A DNA stretch of 51,152 bases, from NCBI GenBank assembly GCA_965655625.1, contig CBFHHA010000015.1:1-51152 (forward strand), written 5' to 3'. The notes beneath the pieces are model-generated. The model saw nothing but the letters and a program-made list of their open reading frames with translations, was not told the DNA's origin and did not search any database. A program made the position numbers and the translations under genes. Source of the stretch: CAJJDF01 sp965655625 (GTDB lineage Bacteria; Bacteroidota; Bacteroidia; Flavobacteriales_D; CAJJDF01). Shown in pieces: positions 7,911 to 16,656 of the stretch. The first letter of the stretch is position 1. Every line of letters starts with the position of its first letter.

Positions 7911-8864
7911 ATGAAAGAATATCCAGTATTAGGTAAAAAAGACACAAGATCAGGTTTTGGAGACGGACTCTTGGAACTAGGAAAAAACAATGAAAATGTT
8001 GTGGCCATGTGTGCAGATTTAACTGGTTCTTTAAAAATGGGAGCTTTTAAAGAAGCTTTTCCAGATAGATTCTTTCAAGCAGGAATTGCTGAGGCAAACA
8101 TGATTGGAATGGCGGCAGGAATGACAATAGGAGGAAAGATTCCATTTACAGGAACTTTTGCCAATTTTTCTACGAGCAGAGTGTATGATCAAATCAGACA
8201 ATCGGTAGCTTATTCGGATAAAAATGTAAAAATATGTGCTTCACACGCTGGACTAACTTTAGGGGAAGACGGAGCAACTCATCAAGTTTTAGAAGATATC
8301 GGGATGATGAAAATGTTGCCAAATATGACTGTCATAAATCCTTGTGATTACAACCAAACCAAAGCGGCCACTATCGCAATTGCCGACTATGAAGGGCCGG
8401 TATATTTAAGATTTGGGCGACCAAGCGTGCCTATTTTTATGCCAGAAGACATGCCTTTTGAAATTGGAAAAGGAATCCTACTAAATGAAGGAAAAGATGT
8501 GACGATAGTGGCAACGGGTCATTTAGTTTGGAAAGCGCTCGAAGCTGCAACAGAATTGGAATCAAAAGGAATAAGCGCTGAGGTTATTAATATTCATACA
8601 ATAAAACCATTGGATGAGGAAATAATCTTGAATTCCGTGATGAAGACAAAGTGTATTGTAACAGCCGAAGAACATCAAATAGCTGGAGGATTGGGTGAGT
8701 CAATTTCTTCTTTGCTCTGTAGAACAATTCCCACACCGCAGGAGTTCGTAGCAGTAGATGACACATTTGGGGAATCAGGTACACCAGATGAATTGATGAC
8801 CAAATACGGACTTGACTCAGTAGATATAGTTTCTGCGTGTGAGGCTGTCATAAAAAGAAAATAA
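7911..8864 (+). CDS. Transketolase, C-terminal (Pyr and C-terminal domain) subunit
   Basis: Second half of the split transketolase, 317 residues. It has the pyrimidine-binding domain with the catalytic glutamate in FQAGIAEANMIGMAAGM, then SHAGLTLGEDGATHQ and LRFGRPSVP, followed by the C-terminal domain (KTKCIVTAEEHQIAGGLG). It must pair with the N-terminal subunit encoded at 5623-6471 for activity. It has its own ATG 23 bp after the VWA gene and is followed by a clear terminator. Confidence 0.95.
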   Translation: MKEYPVLGKKDTRSGFGDGLLELGKNNENVVAMCADLTGSLKMGAFKEAFPDRFFQAGIAEANMIGMAAGMTIGGKIPFTGTFANFSTSRVYDQIRQSVAYSDKNVKICASHAGLTLGEDGATHQVLEDIGMMKMLPNMTVINPCDYNQTKAATIAIADYEGPVYLRFGRPSVPIFMPEDMPFEIGKGILLNEGKDVTIVATGHLVWKALEAATELESKGISAEVINIHTIKPLDEEIILNSVMKTKCIVTAEEHQIAGGLGESISSLLCRTIPTPQEFVAVDDTFGESGTPDELMTKYGLDSVDIVSACEAVIKRK

Positions 8865-8885
8865 ATATTAGTAACAGAATAAACA

Positions 8886-8919
8886 AAGCCTCAGGAGATT
8901 CTCTTCTGGGGCTTTTTTT
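8886..8919 (+). terminator. Intrinsic terminator of the transketolase operon
   Basis: AAAGCCTCAG and CTGGGGCTTT form a 9-10 bp stem with one G-U pair around an 11-nt loop, followed by TTTTTT. It lies 20 bp after the stop codon at 8864. Confidence 0.9.
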
Positions 8920-8987
8920 GATTTGAACGTAAAACAACTTTCGGTCAATAGTTTTATTAACTTTATATCATTCTCAAACTGGGCTAA

Positions 8988-10430
8988 ATGAAAGTATTAC
9001 TAACTGGTGCAAACGGTTATATAGGAAAGCGATTGATTAACAGATTAGTGGAAGAAGGACACGAGGTGATTTGTTGTGTTCGCGATGCAAAAAGATTCAA
9101 TCCTTCAGCTGTAGTTGTTCCTCAAATATCAATCATTGAGGTAGATTTATTGGAGAAGGAATCTTTAACAAAGATTCCTTTGGATATTGATGGAGCATAT
9201 TATCTCGTTCATTCCATGTCTTCCTCTTCCGAGTATGAATCTTTAGAGAAGCAATGCGCTGTTAATTTTCGAGAAGCCATGAATAAAACAAAAGTAAAGC
9301 AGGTTTTATACTTGAGCGGTATTGTGAACGAAACGGAATTATCAAAACACCTCTCATCAAGAAAAAATGTAGAAAATGAATTGGGAAAGGGGAGCTTTAA
9401 ACTCACCACGTTGAGAGCAGGAATTATTATTGGTTCTGGAAGTGCATCTTTTGAGATAATTAGAGATTTGGTTGAGAAATTACCCATTATGATAACGCCA
9501 AAATGGTTGAATACAAAATGTCAACCAATAGGAATAAAAGATGTGATAGAGTTTCTTGTAGCTGCGTTATTTCAAGAAAAAACATATGGACGGAATTTTG
9601 ATATTGGCGGACCAGACATACTAACCTACAAGGAAATGCTTTTGGGGTTTGCCAAAGAGCGGAATTTAAAAAGAAAAATTTGGACTGTTCCTGTAATGAC
9701 ACCCAAGTTATCGTCTTACTGGCTGTATTTTGTCACATCCACCTCTTATAAACTAGCGAGTTCTTTAGTAAATAGTATGAAAGTTGAGGTGATTTGTAGA
9801 GACTCGAGAATCAATGAAATATTAAATGTCCAACCAATCTCATATCAAGCCTCATTAGAGCTTGCATTTGCCCGAATAAAGAATAATGCTGTACTATCTA
9901 GTTGGAAAGACGCATATGCAAGTAGTGGATTCAACGACACGATAAGCGACTTTATTGAAGTGCCCACTTTTGGTTGTTTTAGAGATGTAAGAATCAATGA
10001 AGTGAGCGATAAACAAAATACAATCAATCGAATTTGGAGAATTGGAGGAAATACGGGATGGTATGCAGGCAATTGGTTATGGAAGATCCGAGGATACATG
10101 GATAAAATTGTGGGAGGAGTTGGATTAAGACGTGGAAGAACAAATCCTGATTCTATTCAAGCTGGCGATGCATTGGATTTTTGGCGTGTTTTGTATGCCA
10201 ACAAAGAAGAAGGCCGATTGTTGTTATTTGCAGAAATGAAGTTGCCCGGAGAGGCTTGGCTTGAATTCAAAATACACCGAGATAAACTTGTTCAAATAGC
10301 CACTTTTCGTCCCTTAGGTTTAGCTGGAAGGCTCTATTGGTTTGCCGTATTTCCATTTCACGGCTATATTTTCAAAGGTATGATAAAAGGAATCACAAAA
10401 AATAATCCACAAAAAAAAGAGCAATCTTGA
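8988..10430 (+). CDS. NAD(P)H-binding SDR protein with C-terminal DUF2867 (YbjT-like)
   Basis: 480 residues. The N-terminal 300 residues form an atypical short-chain dehydrogenase with the dinucleotide-binding motif TGANGYIGKRL (residues 6-16). YYLVHSM and LYLSGIV follow, with TTLRAGIIIG in the position of the NmrA/UDP-sugar epimerase-like core. The C-terminal 150 residues match the DUF2867 arrangement seen in E. coli YbjT (about 476 residues), ending with FHGYIFKGMI. Substrate unknown. It is a single gene with a terminator hairpin overlapping its stop. Confidence 0.85.
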   Translation: MKVLLTGANGYIGKRLINRLVEEGHEVICCVRDAKRFNPSAVVVPQISIIEVDLLEKESLTKIPLDIDGAYYLVHSMSSSSEYESLEKQCAVNFREAMNKTKVKQVLYLSGIVNETELSKHLSSRKNVENELGKGSFKLTTLRAGIIIGSGSASFEIIRDLVEKLPIMITPKWLNTKCQPIGIKDVIEFLVAALFQEKTYGRNFDIGGPDILTYKEMLLGFAKERNLKRKIWTVPVMTPKLSSYWLYFVTSTSYKLASSLVNSMKVEVICRDSRINEILNVQPISYQASLELAFARIKNNAVLSSWKDAYASSGFNDTISDFIEVPTFGCFRDVRINEVSDKQNTINRIWRIGGNTGWYAGNWLWKIRGYMDKIVGGVGLRRGRTNPDSIQAGDALDFWRVLYANKEEGRLLLFAEMKLPGEAWLEFKIHRDKLVQIATFRPLGLAGRLYWFAVFPFHGYIFKGMIKGITKNNPQKKEQS

Positions 10431-10442
10431 TAGATTGCTCTT
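10411..10442 (-). terminator. Strong hairpin between convergent genes
   Basis: A perfect 10-bp stem AAGAGCAATC / GATTGCTCTT (10417-10426 with 10433-10442) has a 6-nt loop that contains the stop codon of the plus-strand reductase. On the minus strand it is followed by a long T run (10411-10418), so it terminates the secreted-protein gene that ends at 10465. It may also act weakly on the plus strand, where only AATTATAG follows. Confidence 0.88.
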
Positions 10443-10464
10443 AATTATAGTCAATTTTTAATTT

Positions 10465-11724
10465 TTACTTATTGTTGTTGTCCCATCTTTCTTTTATGTC
10501 TGCTAAATGGGCTTTGTAGGCATCCATTGTTGCTACTTCACTTCTTTTGTCGCTTAGTAACATCAATTGGTTCATTACATTATTCGCTTTGTCAAATTGA
10601 TTTGTATGGATGTATGCGTCAGCTAAATTGTAATAAGTTACCAATGTCACTTTTTCATTGATTCTGGCTTTCTTATTTTCTACGTCAGACTCTTCTAAAG
10701 CCTTTTCCCACATTACAATAGCCTCGTTTATTTTTTTTACTGCAACTTCTGGTTCTGAAACTAATTTGCTGTATCCTTCACTAGCTGAGATGTATGCCAA
10801 TTTGTAATCTTGATAAGTGTGTTTCTTTTCTTTAATTGTGAAAATTTCGGTCTTTCTTTCCACACTTCTAAATCCGTAATTGTCATTGATAAAGTCATTT
10901 ATTTCTTTCAAGTTATCCGTAACTGCTTTATCCTCTAACATTTTGATGTAAGATTCTCTATTCATGTTTTGTCTGCTTCCTTCTGTTTTAGCAGTAGAAA
11001 TCTTTTTCATTTCACTAAAATGAGAAAAGGTTTCGTTGAACAAAATTTGTCCGTCTGGAGTTTCTATTTTCAGGTTGATTGGGTGTTTGTATGAAGTTTC
11101 ATACCAAGAGTAGTTTTTATAGTAATTCGATTTAGTTTTTGAGTTGTACATTTTTCTACTCTCGCTTTTATATTGAGGCTCAGTATATTCAAACCCATAA
11201 AGGTCAACTGTAATTTTCAAGGCGTTTTCAATAGATTGGTTAAACCCTTCTAATTTCAAGTAACTATTTGCCAGCATATCTTCATTAAACACTTTTTGAG
11301 ATTTCACTTCTCTTAGATAAGGTTTTGAAGGAGGATAGTAACTTCCTGGGTGAGTTGGTTTTGTATTTTCTTCTAACACATTTTTTTCGATAAACTTTTT
11401 TCCCGCAGACTTGTTGTCGTACGCTTCCTTTTCTTTGTTGTATCTCTCCAGCCTTTGGTTGTATCTTTCTTTAGCTTGTCTTTCAAGTTCTGGATATTCA
11501 GCCATAGCTTGGTCGTATTCTTTTTGAGCCTGAGCTTTCTCAGCATTTATTTTGTCAGTGTATAATAAATTTACTTTTGCAAAATAGTTTTGAATAGATT
11601 GATCCAACGGGGTTGCAGGGAGCTGCGTATAATTGAAATCAATGTCTTGGTCCTGTGGTCTTTGAGAAAAACCAAGTGTTGCTGAACCCAAAAGGAGTGC
11701 AGTAAGTGTGTGTTTTAAAATCAT
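10465..11724 (-). CDS. Secreted hypothetical protein with coiled coil and TPR-like C-terminus
   Basis: 419 residues. A signal peptide is visible (MILKHTLTALLLGSATLGFSQ). Residues about 55-110 are Lys/Glu/Tyr-rich and should form a long helix or coiled coil. The middle is Tyr/Lys-rich and unrecognised. The C-terminal 100 residues look like one or two TPR units (EVAVKKINEAIVMWEKALEE, then YYNLADAYIHTNQFDKANNV). It is probably periplasmic or outer-membrane associated, possibly a scaffold. It stands alone with its own strong terminator. I do not recognise a named family. Confidence 0.75.
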   Translation of the reverse strand: MILKHTLTALLLGSATLGFSQRPQDQDIDFNYTQLPATPLDQSIQNYFAKVNLLYTDKINAEKAQAQKEYDQAMAEYPELERQAKERYNQRLERYNKEKEAYDNKSAGKKFIEKNVLEENTKPTHPGSYYPPSKPYLREVKSQKVFNEDMLANSYLKLEGFNQSIENALKITVDLYGFEYTEPQYKSESRKMYNSKTKSNYYKNYSWYETSYKHPINLKIETPDGQILFNETFSHFSEMKKISTAKTEGSRQNMNRESYIKMLEDKAVTDNLKEINDFINDNYGFRSVERKTEIFTIKEKKHTYQDYKLAYISASEGYSKLVSEPEVAVKKINEAIVMWEKALEESDVENKKARINEKVTLVTYYNLADAYIHTNQFDKANNVMNQLMLLSDKRSEVATMDAYKAHLADIKERWDNNNK

Positions 11725-11868
11725 TTTTTAGTTTTTTTTCAAATATAGCATAAATGATGTAATGTCATTCTGAAAATCATGGATTAATCTTCTGGTCAGG
11801 TTCATGTTCGACAAAATAACTCAAATAGAAATAATTCTATACCTTGAACATATTCGGTTCAAGAAGTC

Positions 11869-11876
11869 TATCTTTG
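11869..11876 (+). promoter_or_regulatory. -7 promoter element directly before the radical SAM gene
   Basis: TATCTTTG, a perfect TAnnTTTG match, ends only 4 bp before the ATG at 11881. With transcription usually starting 5-8 nt downstream of this element, the mRNA would be leaderless or nearly so. A TTG lies 22 bp upstream of the element, slightly wider than the ideal spacing. Confidence 0.65.
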
Positions 11877-11880
11877 CGCT

Positions 11881-13755
11881 ATGTCGCAAAAGCTTTTATT
11901 AGTAATCCCACCTTTTAGTCAACTGAATACACCGTATCCAGCAACAGCTTATTTAAAAGGATTTTTGGATTCAAAAGAAGTTGAGAATCATCAAGTAGAT
12001 TTGAGTATTGAATTGTTTACCTCTATTTTTACCAAAGAATTTTTATCCGAGGCATTCGCAGAAGCTGAAAAACTCCAGGAAATTGGGTTTCAAAAAGTTG
12101 TAAAAAGTAAAACCCGCTACTTACAAATTGTAGAGGAAGTTATCAGTTTTCTTCAATCTCCCAATATCGAAAAGGCAAAGAACTTAAAAGAACTATCTTA
12201 TTTTCCTCAAGGTCACAGAATTACTAATGTGAATAAATCCATAAAGTGGGAATCAGGAGAAAAGGGTGAATTAGACAAAGCCAAGCATTATGCTACTTTG
12301 TTCATCGAAGAATTAGGAGATTTTATTCAAACCAATGTAGATGAATTTTTTTCCTTTACGCGCTATGCCGAACAAATTACTACATCAGCCTCTAGTTTTG
12401 ATGGTTTGGAAGATTCCCTTCAATACGAGCCTACCATTATTGAACATACTTTGTTTGATTTATTAGAACAGAAAATTGAAGAATTTCAGCCTACTTTGGT
12501 TTGTTTCACAGTTCCCTTTCCGGGGAATTTATTCGCAACTTTGAGAAGCGGACAATTTATTAAACAGTTTTACCAATCTATAAAAATTGCGATGGGCGGT
12601 GGCTATTGCAGCACAGAACTGCGTTCGTTATCCGACCCCAGAATTTTCGATTTTATTGATTTCATAACTCTAGATGACGGTGAAATGCCTTTGCTCAAGA
12701 TTGTTCAGTTTTTGAATGGTGAAATTTCGACAAGTGAACTCGAACGAACATTTCTCCTGAAGGATGACAGCGTATTTTTCCAAAATAAAATCCCCAATAC
12801 GATTGTTCACCACAGTAAATTGCCTGCGCCAAATTACACAGGATTGCCATTTTCTAAGTACGTTTCGTTTTTGGATGTAATAAACCCGATGCATCGAATG
12901 TGGACAGATGACAGATGGAATAAGCTTACTATTTCGCATGGCTGTTATTGGAAGCAATGCAGTTTTTGTGATGTTTCTTTGGATTATATAGGAAATTATC
13001 AAAACACCACCGCAGAAGATTTAGTCAATAAAATGGAGCGTATAATTGCCCAAACAGGGATACAAGGGTTTCATTTTGTGGATGAAGCTGCACCGCCAAA
13101 AATGTTGAGAGCACTTTCTCAAAAACTCTTAGAAAGAAAATTAGACATTCCTTGGTGGACGAATATTCGCTTCGAAAAAACTTTTGATAATGATTTATGC
13201 CAATTAATGGCTAAAGCTGGCTGTATTGCCGTAACAGGTGGTCTCGAGGTAGCATCAGACAGGTTGTTAGATAAAATGAAAAAAGGAGTGGATATTGAAC
13301 AAGTAGCCCGAGTAGGGAAGCATTTTGCAAATAACGGAATAATGGTTCATGCCTACTTAATGTATGGTTTTCCTACCCAAACAGAGCAAGAAACGATAGA
13401 CTCATTAGAAATCGTTCGGCAATTGTTTGAACAGAATTGCATCCAGTCTGGTTTTTGGCATCAATTCACTACCACTATTCACAGTCCAATTGGACAGAAC
13501 CCAGAAGAATTTGGAATTACCATTACCGGACCAGAATTTGAGGGGTTTGCTCAGAATGATCTTTGGCACGAAGACCCTACGGGAGCCAATCACGAACTTT
13601 ATACAAAAGGCTTAAACTTAGCACTACACAATTACCTGAACGGGCAAGGTTTTGATCTTGCTTTACAAGAATGGTTTGACTTTGAAGTGCCAAACACAAC
13701 ACATCCTCGAACTAAAATTGCGAAAGTTATACACGAACTAGAAAATAAAAATTAA
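11881..13755 (+). CDS. B12-binding-type radical SAM protein
   Basis: 624 residues. The N-terminal half (to about 290) looks like a cobalamin-binding Rossmann domain (PTLVCFTVPFPGNLFATL...IAMGGGYCSTELR). The radical SAM core follows with the cluster cysteines at C355, C360 and C363 (SHGCYWKQCSFCD). This is CX4CX2C, one residue longer than the usual CX3CX2C. GFHFVDEAAPPKML, TGGLEVASDRLL and HAYLMYGFPTQTEQET are typical of the TIM barrel of this class. Function unknown; related proteins carry out methylations or other difficult chemistry. It is monocistronic, and no substrate peptide or partner gene is visible beside it. Confidence 0.85.
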   Translation: MSQKLLLVIPPFSQLNTPYPATAYLKGFLDSKEVENHQVDLSIELFTSIFTKEFLSEAFAEAEKLQEIGFQKVVKSKTRYLQIVEEVISFLQSPNIEKAKNLKELSYFPQGHRITNVNKSIKWESGEKGELDKAKHYATLFIEELGDFIQTNVDEFFSFTRYAEQITTSASSFDGLEDSLQYEPTIIEHTLFDLLEQKIEEFQPTLVCFTVPFPGNLFATLRSGQFIKQFYQSIKIAMGGGYCSTELRSLSDPRIFDFIDFITLDDGEMPLLKIVQFLNGEISTSELERTFLLKDDSVFFQNKIPNTIVHHSKLPAPNYTGLPFSKYVSFLDVINPMHRMWTDDRWNKLTISHGCYWKQCSFCDVSLDYIGNYQNTTAEDLVNKMERIIAQTGIQGFHFVDEAAPPKMLRALSQKLLERKLDIPWWTNIRFEKTFDNDLCQLMAKAGCIAVTGGLEVASDRLLDKMKKGVDIEQVARVGKHFANNGIMVHAYLMYGFPTQTEQETIDSLEIVRQLFEQNCIQSGFWHQFTTTIHSPIGQNPEEFGITITGPEFEGFAQNDLWHEDPTGANHELYTKGLNLALHNYLNGQGFDLALQEWFDFEVPNTTHPRTKIAKVIHELENKN

Positions 13756-13858
13756 GTTCTTAGCTATGTAAATAACCTAGTGGAATCTTTCAAAAGTTTG
13801 TGGTACAAGTTTGTATTATATTCCTTATTCCTTTTACTTTGTAGTAAATACATTTACT

Positions 13859-14545
13859 TTGAAAATAAACATAGCAATAGACGGATACTCATCCTGCGGA
13901 AAAAGTACTTTGGCCAAATTACTTTCTCAAAAATTAGCTTACAATTACATCGATACGGGCGCAATGTATCGTTCGGTAACTTTGTATTTAGTAAATGAAG
14001 GATTGATTAAGGATGGAAAAATTTTCAAGGAATCCGTCATAGATTCACTCGATAAAATTGATGTAACTTTCCAGTTTAATGTTTCCAAAAATCAATCGGA
14101 CACTTATTTGAATGGGGTAAATGTAGAAGACGAGATTCGTTCTCCAGAGATTTCTTCTTTGGTAAGCGGAATTAGCCAATTGCGAGAGGTGAGACAAAAG
14201 TTAATTTCTCTTCAGCAAAAAATGGGCAAGGACAAAGGAATCGTAATGGATGGAAGAGATATTGGCACAGCTGTGTTACCCGATGCAGAAGTCAAGTTTT
14301 TTGTAACAGCCGATTTGGATGTACGTTCTCAAAGAAGGTACGAAGAGTTAAAATCCAAAGGTTACGAGTATTCTTTGGATAAAGTGAAAGAAAATTTACT
14401 AGAAAGAGATTACAACGATACGCACAGAGAAGAAAATCCATTGGTACAAGCAAATGATGCAATATTGATGGATAATACAGAATTGACCATTGATGAGTTG
14501 GTAGAGAAATCTTTTCAAATTGTACAAGAAAAACTAACGAAATAG
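13859..14545 (+). CDS. cmk: Cytidylate kinase
   Basis: Phosphorylates CMP/dCMP with ATP. From a TTG at 13859 the protein has 228 residues, the family length, beginning (M)KINIAIDGYSSCGKSTLAK, where GYSSCGKST is the P-loop. DTGAMYRSVT, GRDIGTAVLPDAEVKFF and the RYEELKSKG/RDYNDTHRE lid region are also present. No ATG exists upstream in frame; a further TTG at 13811 would add 16 hydrophobic, non-homologous residues. A promoter-like TACTTTG (13845-13851) ends 7 bp before the chosen TTG, suggesting a leaderless transcript with a TTG start. Confidence 0.93.
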   Translation: MKINIAIDGYSSCGKSTLAKLLSQKLAYNYIDTGAMYRSVTLYLVNEGLIKDGKIFKESVIDSLDKIDVTFQFNVSKNQSDTYLNGVNVEDEIRSPEISSLVSGISQLREVRQKLISLQQKMGKDKGIVMDGRDIGTAVLPDAEVKFFVTADLDVRSQRRYEELKSKGYEYSLDKVKENLLERDYNDTHREENPLVQANDAILMDNTELTIDELVEKSFQIVQEKLTK

Positions 14546-14553
14546 CGGGGAAG

Positions 14554-15561
14554 ATGAAAAGAGAGAATTGGATTTTTTTAGTAGGATTTTTGACCGTTTT
14601 CTCTTGTCAAACACCCAAAGAAAATAGCTACATTGAGTTAGTTGGACAAGCTCAAGGAACCACTTTTTATATTGCTTATTTTGATTCCAATTCTGTAGAT
14701 TTTACGAATGATCTACAATCAATTTTAGAAAACTTTGATCAGGAAGTTTCTACTTATAAACCTCGGTCCATAATCAATCAGTTTAACGACAATATTCTGG
14801 ATACAATATGGAAAAATAAATTTCCTTATTTGTACCATTCTTTTGCGCTTTCTGCCGAGGTAAAATCAAATACCAATGGCTATTTTGATGCCGGTATTTA
14901 CCCCATAATTCAAGTTATTAAAACCACTGATAGTTTATTGAGTAAAGGAAATAAGCTGCTAGATTCAGTAGTACAAATCAACAGAGATTTTGTGGTTACC
15001 GATGAGTTTGTGACCAAGTTAGATAAGCGCAGTCAATTTAATTTTAATGCAATTGCTCAAGGATATTCGGTGGATCTATTAGCAGATTTTTTTGATAAAA
15101 AAGGAGTTGCGCATTACATGGTAGAAATTGGTGGAGAACTAAGAGTAAAAGGGAAAAACAAGCACAATAAACTCTGGACTATTTCATTGGAATCACCAAA
15201 CTCAACAGCAGATAATCGTGCAATTCAAGAAATGATAGCTTTAGACAATCAGTCTGTTGTGACTTCCGGAAGCTACAGAAAGTTCAAAGAAATAAAGGGC
15301 AAGAAATACTCTCATGCAATCAACCCATTTACTGGTCAAGGCGTCACTCATTCAGTACTTAGCGTTACGGTTGTTCAGCAAGAGGCGGCAATAGCTGACG
15401 GTTTGGCAACGGCATTTCTTGTTATGGGCAAAGAAAAAACTATCCAGTTTTTGGAACAGAATAATTTATATCAAGTTTCAATCTTGTTCATTGAGTCCAA
15501 CCAAAAAGGAGAATTTGAAAGTTCTTTTTATGGAGGATTTGAGGAGTTATTGGTAAACTAA
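14554..15561 (+). CDS. apbE: FAD:protein FMN transferase ApbE, lipoprotein
   Basis: Attaches FMN covalently to threonine residues of exported flavoproteins such as NqrB/NqrC or RnfG. 335 residues, with a lipoprotein signal ending LTVFSC (cleavage before Cys18), so it is anchored in the periplasm. Family motifs: VGQAQGTTFYIAY, DQEVSTYKPRS, FNFNAIAQGYSVD, the flavin/metal region VEIGGELRVKG, and the Mg-binding HAINPFTGQGV and AAIADGLATAF. It starts 8 bp after cmk and is probably cotranscribed with it. No flavoprotein target lies in the window. Confidence 0.93.
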   Translation: MKRENWIFLVGFLTVFSCQTPKENSYIELVGQAQGTTFYIAYFDSNSVDFTNDLQSILENFDQEVSTYKPRSIINQFNDNILDTIWKNKFPYLYHSFALSAEVKSNTNGYFDAGIYPIIQVIKTTDSLLSKGNKLLDSVVQINRDFVVTDEFVTKLDKRSQFNFNAIAQGYSVDLLADFFDKKGVAHYMVEIGGELRVKGKNKHNKLWTISLESPNSTADNRAIQEMIALDNQSVVTSGSYRKFKEIKGKKYSHAINPFTGQGVTHSVLSVTVVQQEAAIADGLATAFLVMGKEKTIQFLEQNNLYQVSILFIESNQKGEFESSFYGGFEELLVN

Positions 15562-15565
15562 TAAC

Positions 15566-16063
15566 TTACTCTAAATGAGCCGAGAATTCGTTGTTTTGGA
15601 ATTCTACTTCGATGTGGTTTTCTAGTGTTGTAGACAAAGTAAGCCCAGCATAATCGGCTTTTATTGGGAATAATCTATGTCTTCGGTCTATTAACACAAC
15701 GGTGCGCATTTTTTTTACATCATGACGCAAAATAACATGACTAGCATGCATCAAAGTTTCACCCGTATTCAATACATCATCCACTAAAATCACTACCTTA
15801 TCTTTTGGTATGTCAAGTTTCGTGCTACTTGTCAAACATTCAATAGAATTCTTTTTATCAAATGTAAGTTCCAATAAATGAAAGGTGTTTGCGCTTACTT
15901 TTCGTAAGTTATCCACCAAATGTTCGGCCAGGATAAAACCTTTATTGGCAATTCCTACAATGTATAATTCTTGTTCATCCAAATTGTCTTCGATAATTTG
16001 AAAAGCAATTCGATCAATTTTTTGAATGATTTGTGAATGAGATAAAATATCTGAAGGAACCAT
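15566..16063 (-). CDS. PyrR-like phosphoribosyltransferase family protein
   Basis: 165 residues with the type I phosphoribosyltransferase fold. The PRPP-binding loop is VILVDDVLNTGETLMHA, preceded by the flexible-loop region. The start (QIIQKIDRIAFQIIEDN) resembles PyrR proteins, which are uracil phosphoribosyltransferases and, in some bacteria, pyr-operon RNA regulators. No pyr genes or attenuator are visible, so an RNA-regulatory role is not supported. It is convergent with apbE (4 bp between stops) and closely follows the methyltransferase gene, implying cotranscription. Confidence 0.83.
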   Translation of the reverse strand: MVPSDILSHSQIIQKIDRIAFQIIEDNLDEQELYIVGIANKGFILAEHLVDNLRKVSANTFHLLELTFDKKNSIECLTSSTKLDIPKDKVVILVDDVLNTGETLMHASHVILRHDVKKMRTVVLIDRRHRLFPIKADYAGLTLSTTLENHIEVEFQNNEFSAHLE

Positions 16064-16068
16064 AAAGT

Positions 16069-16656
16069 TTACTTTTTGATAAAATTAATAAAAACTTCTT
16101 TACCTGCTCTTGGGGCAATTGAATTACGGGCACTATCCATATATTTTATTTCAAATTTAGAAGAAAACAAAGCGTTGTATTCTGCTTTGTTTCCGCCAAA
16201 AGGAGGGTGCTCAGTATTGAGAGGAGCATCAAAAAGAAGTCCTACGATTTTCCCTTTTTCCGAGAGAATATCATGCATTTTATGAACGTATTGTAGCCTT
16301 AATTTTGGGTCAAGTGCACAAAAAAATGTTTGTTCTACAATTAAATCGTACGTATCATTTAGTTGAAAAAAGTCTTGATGAAGTAATTGAGAATCCGGAA
16401 AATTTGGAACTCGTTTTTTTAGGTTCTTCAGAGGTGCCTCGGAGATATCTATAACCGTAACATTGCGAAAACCATTCAAGAAAAGGTATTCGGCTTCGTG
16501 GCTGTTTCCCCCGCCAGGTATCAGAATTTTTAAGTCTTTGTTCGTTACTTGATCAAAGTAAGATTTAATCGGAGGCGAGACTTGGTTTAGGTCCCATCCA
16601 GTTTCGTTGTTGGAATATTTTGCATCCCAAAAATCTTTGTTAATCGGTGTTTCCAT
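16069..16656 (-). CDS. SAM-dependent methyltransferase, TPMT-like
   Basis: 195 residues. It resembles the thiopurine/thiol S-methyltransferase family: DFWDAKYSNNETGWDLNQVS at the N-terminus, the SAM-binding motif ILIPGGGNSHEAEYL in place of GxGxG, DISEAPLKNLK, and EQTFFCALDP. It may methylate small thiols, halides or chalcogen compounds; the substrate is not readable. Its start overlaps the end of the MFS gene by 17 bp, so the two are probably translated from one message with the phosphoribosyltransferase gene after it. Confidence 0.85.
   Translation of the reverse strand: METPINKDFWDAKYSNNETGWDLNQVSPPIKSYFDQVTNKDLKILIPGGGNSHEAEYLFLNGFRNVTVIDISEAPLKNLKKRVPNFPDSQLLHQDFFQLNDTYDLIVEQTFFCALDPKLRLQYVHKMHDILSEKGKIVGLLFDAPLNTEHPPFGGNKAEYNALFSSKFEIKYMDSARNSIAPRAGKEVFINFIKK

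Noticed and set aside
5623..8864. Split transketolase as a frameshifted or broken gene
   Set aside because: Both halves begin with ATG and conserved termini, have natural stops, and lie 1.4 kb apart with another gene between. Two-gene transketolases are a normal form of the enzyme.
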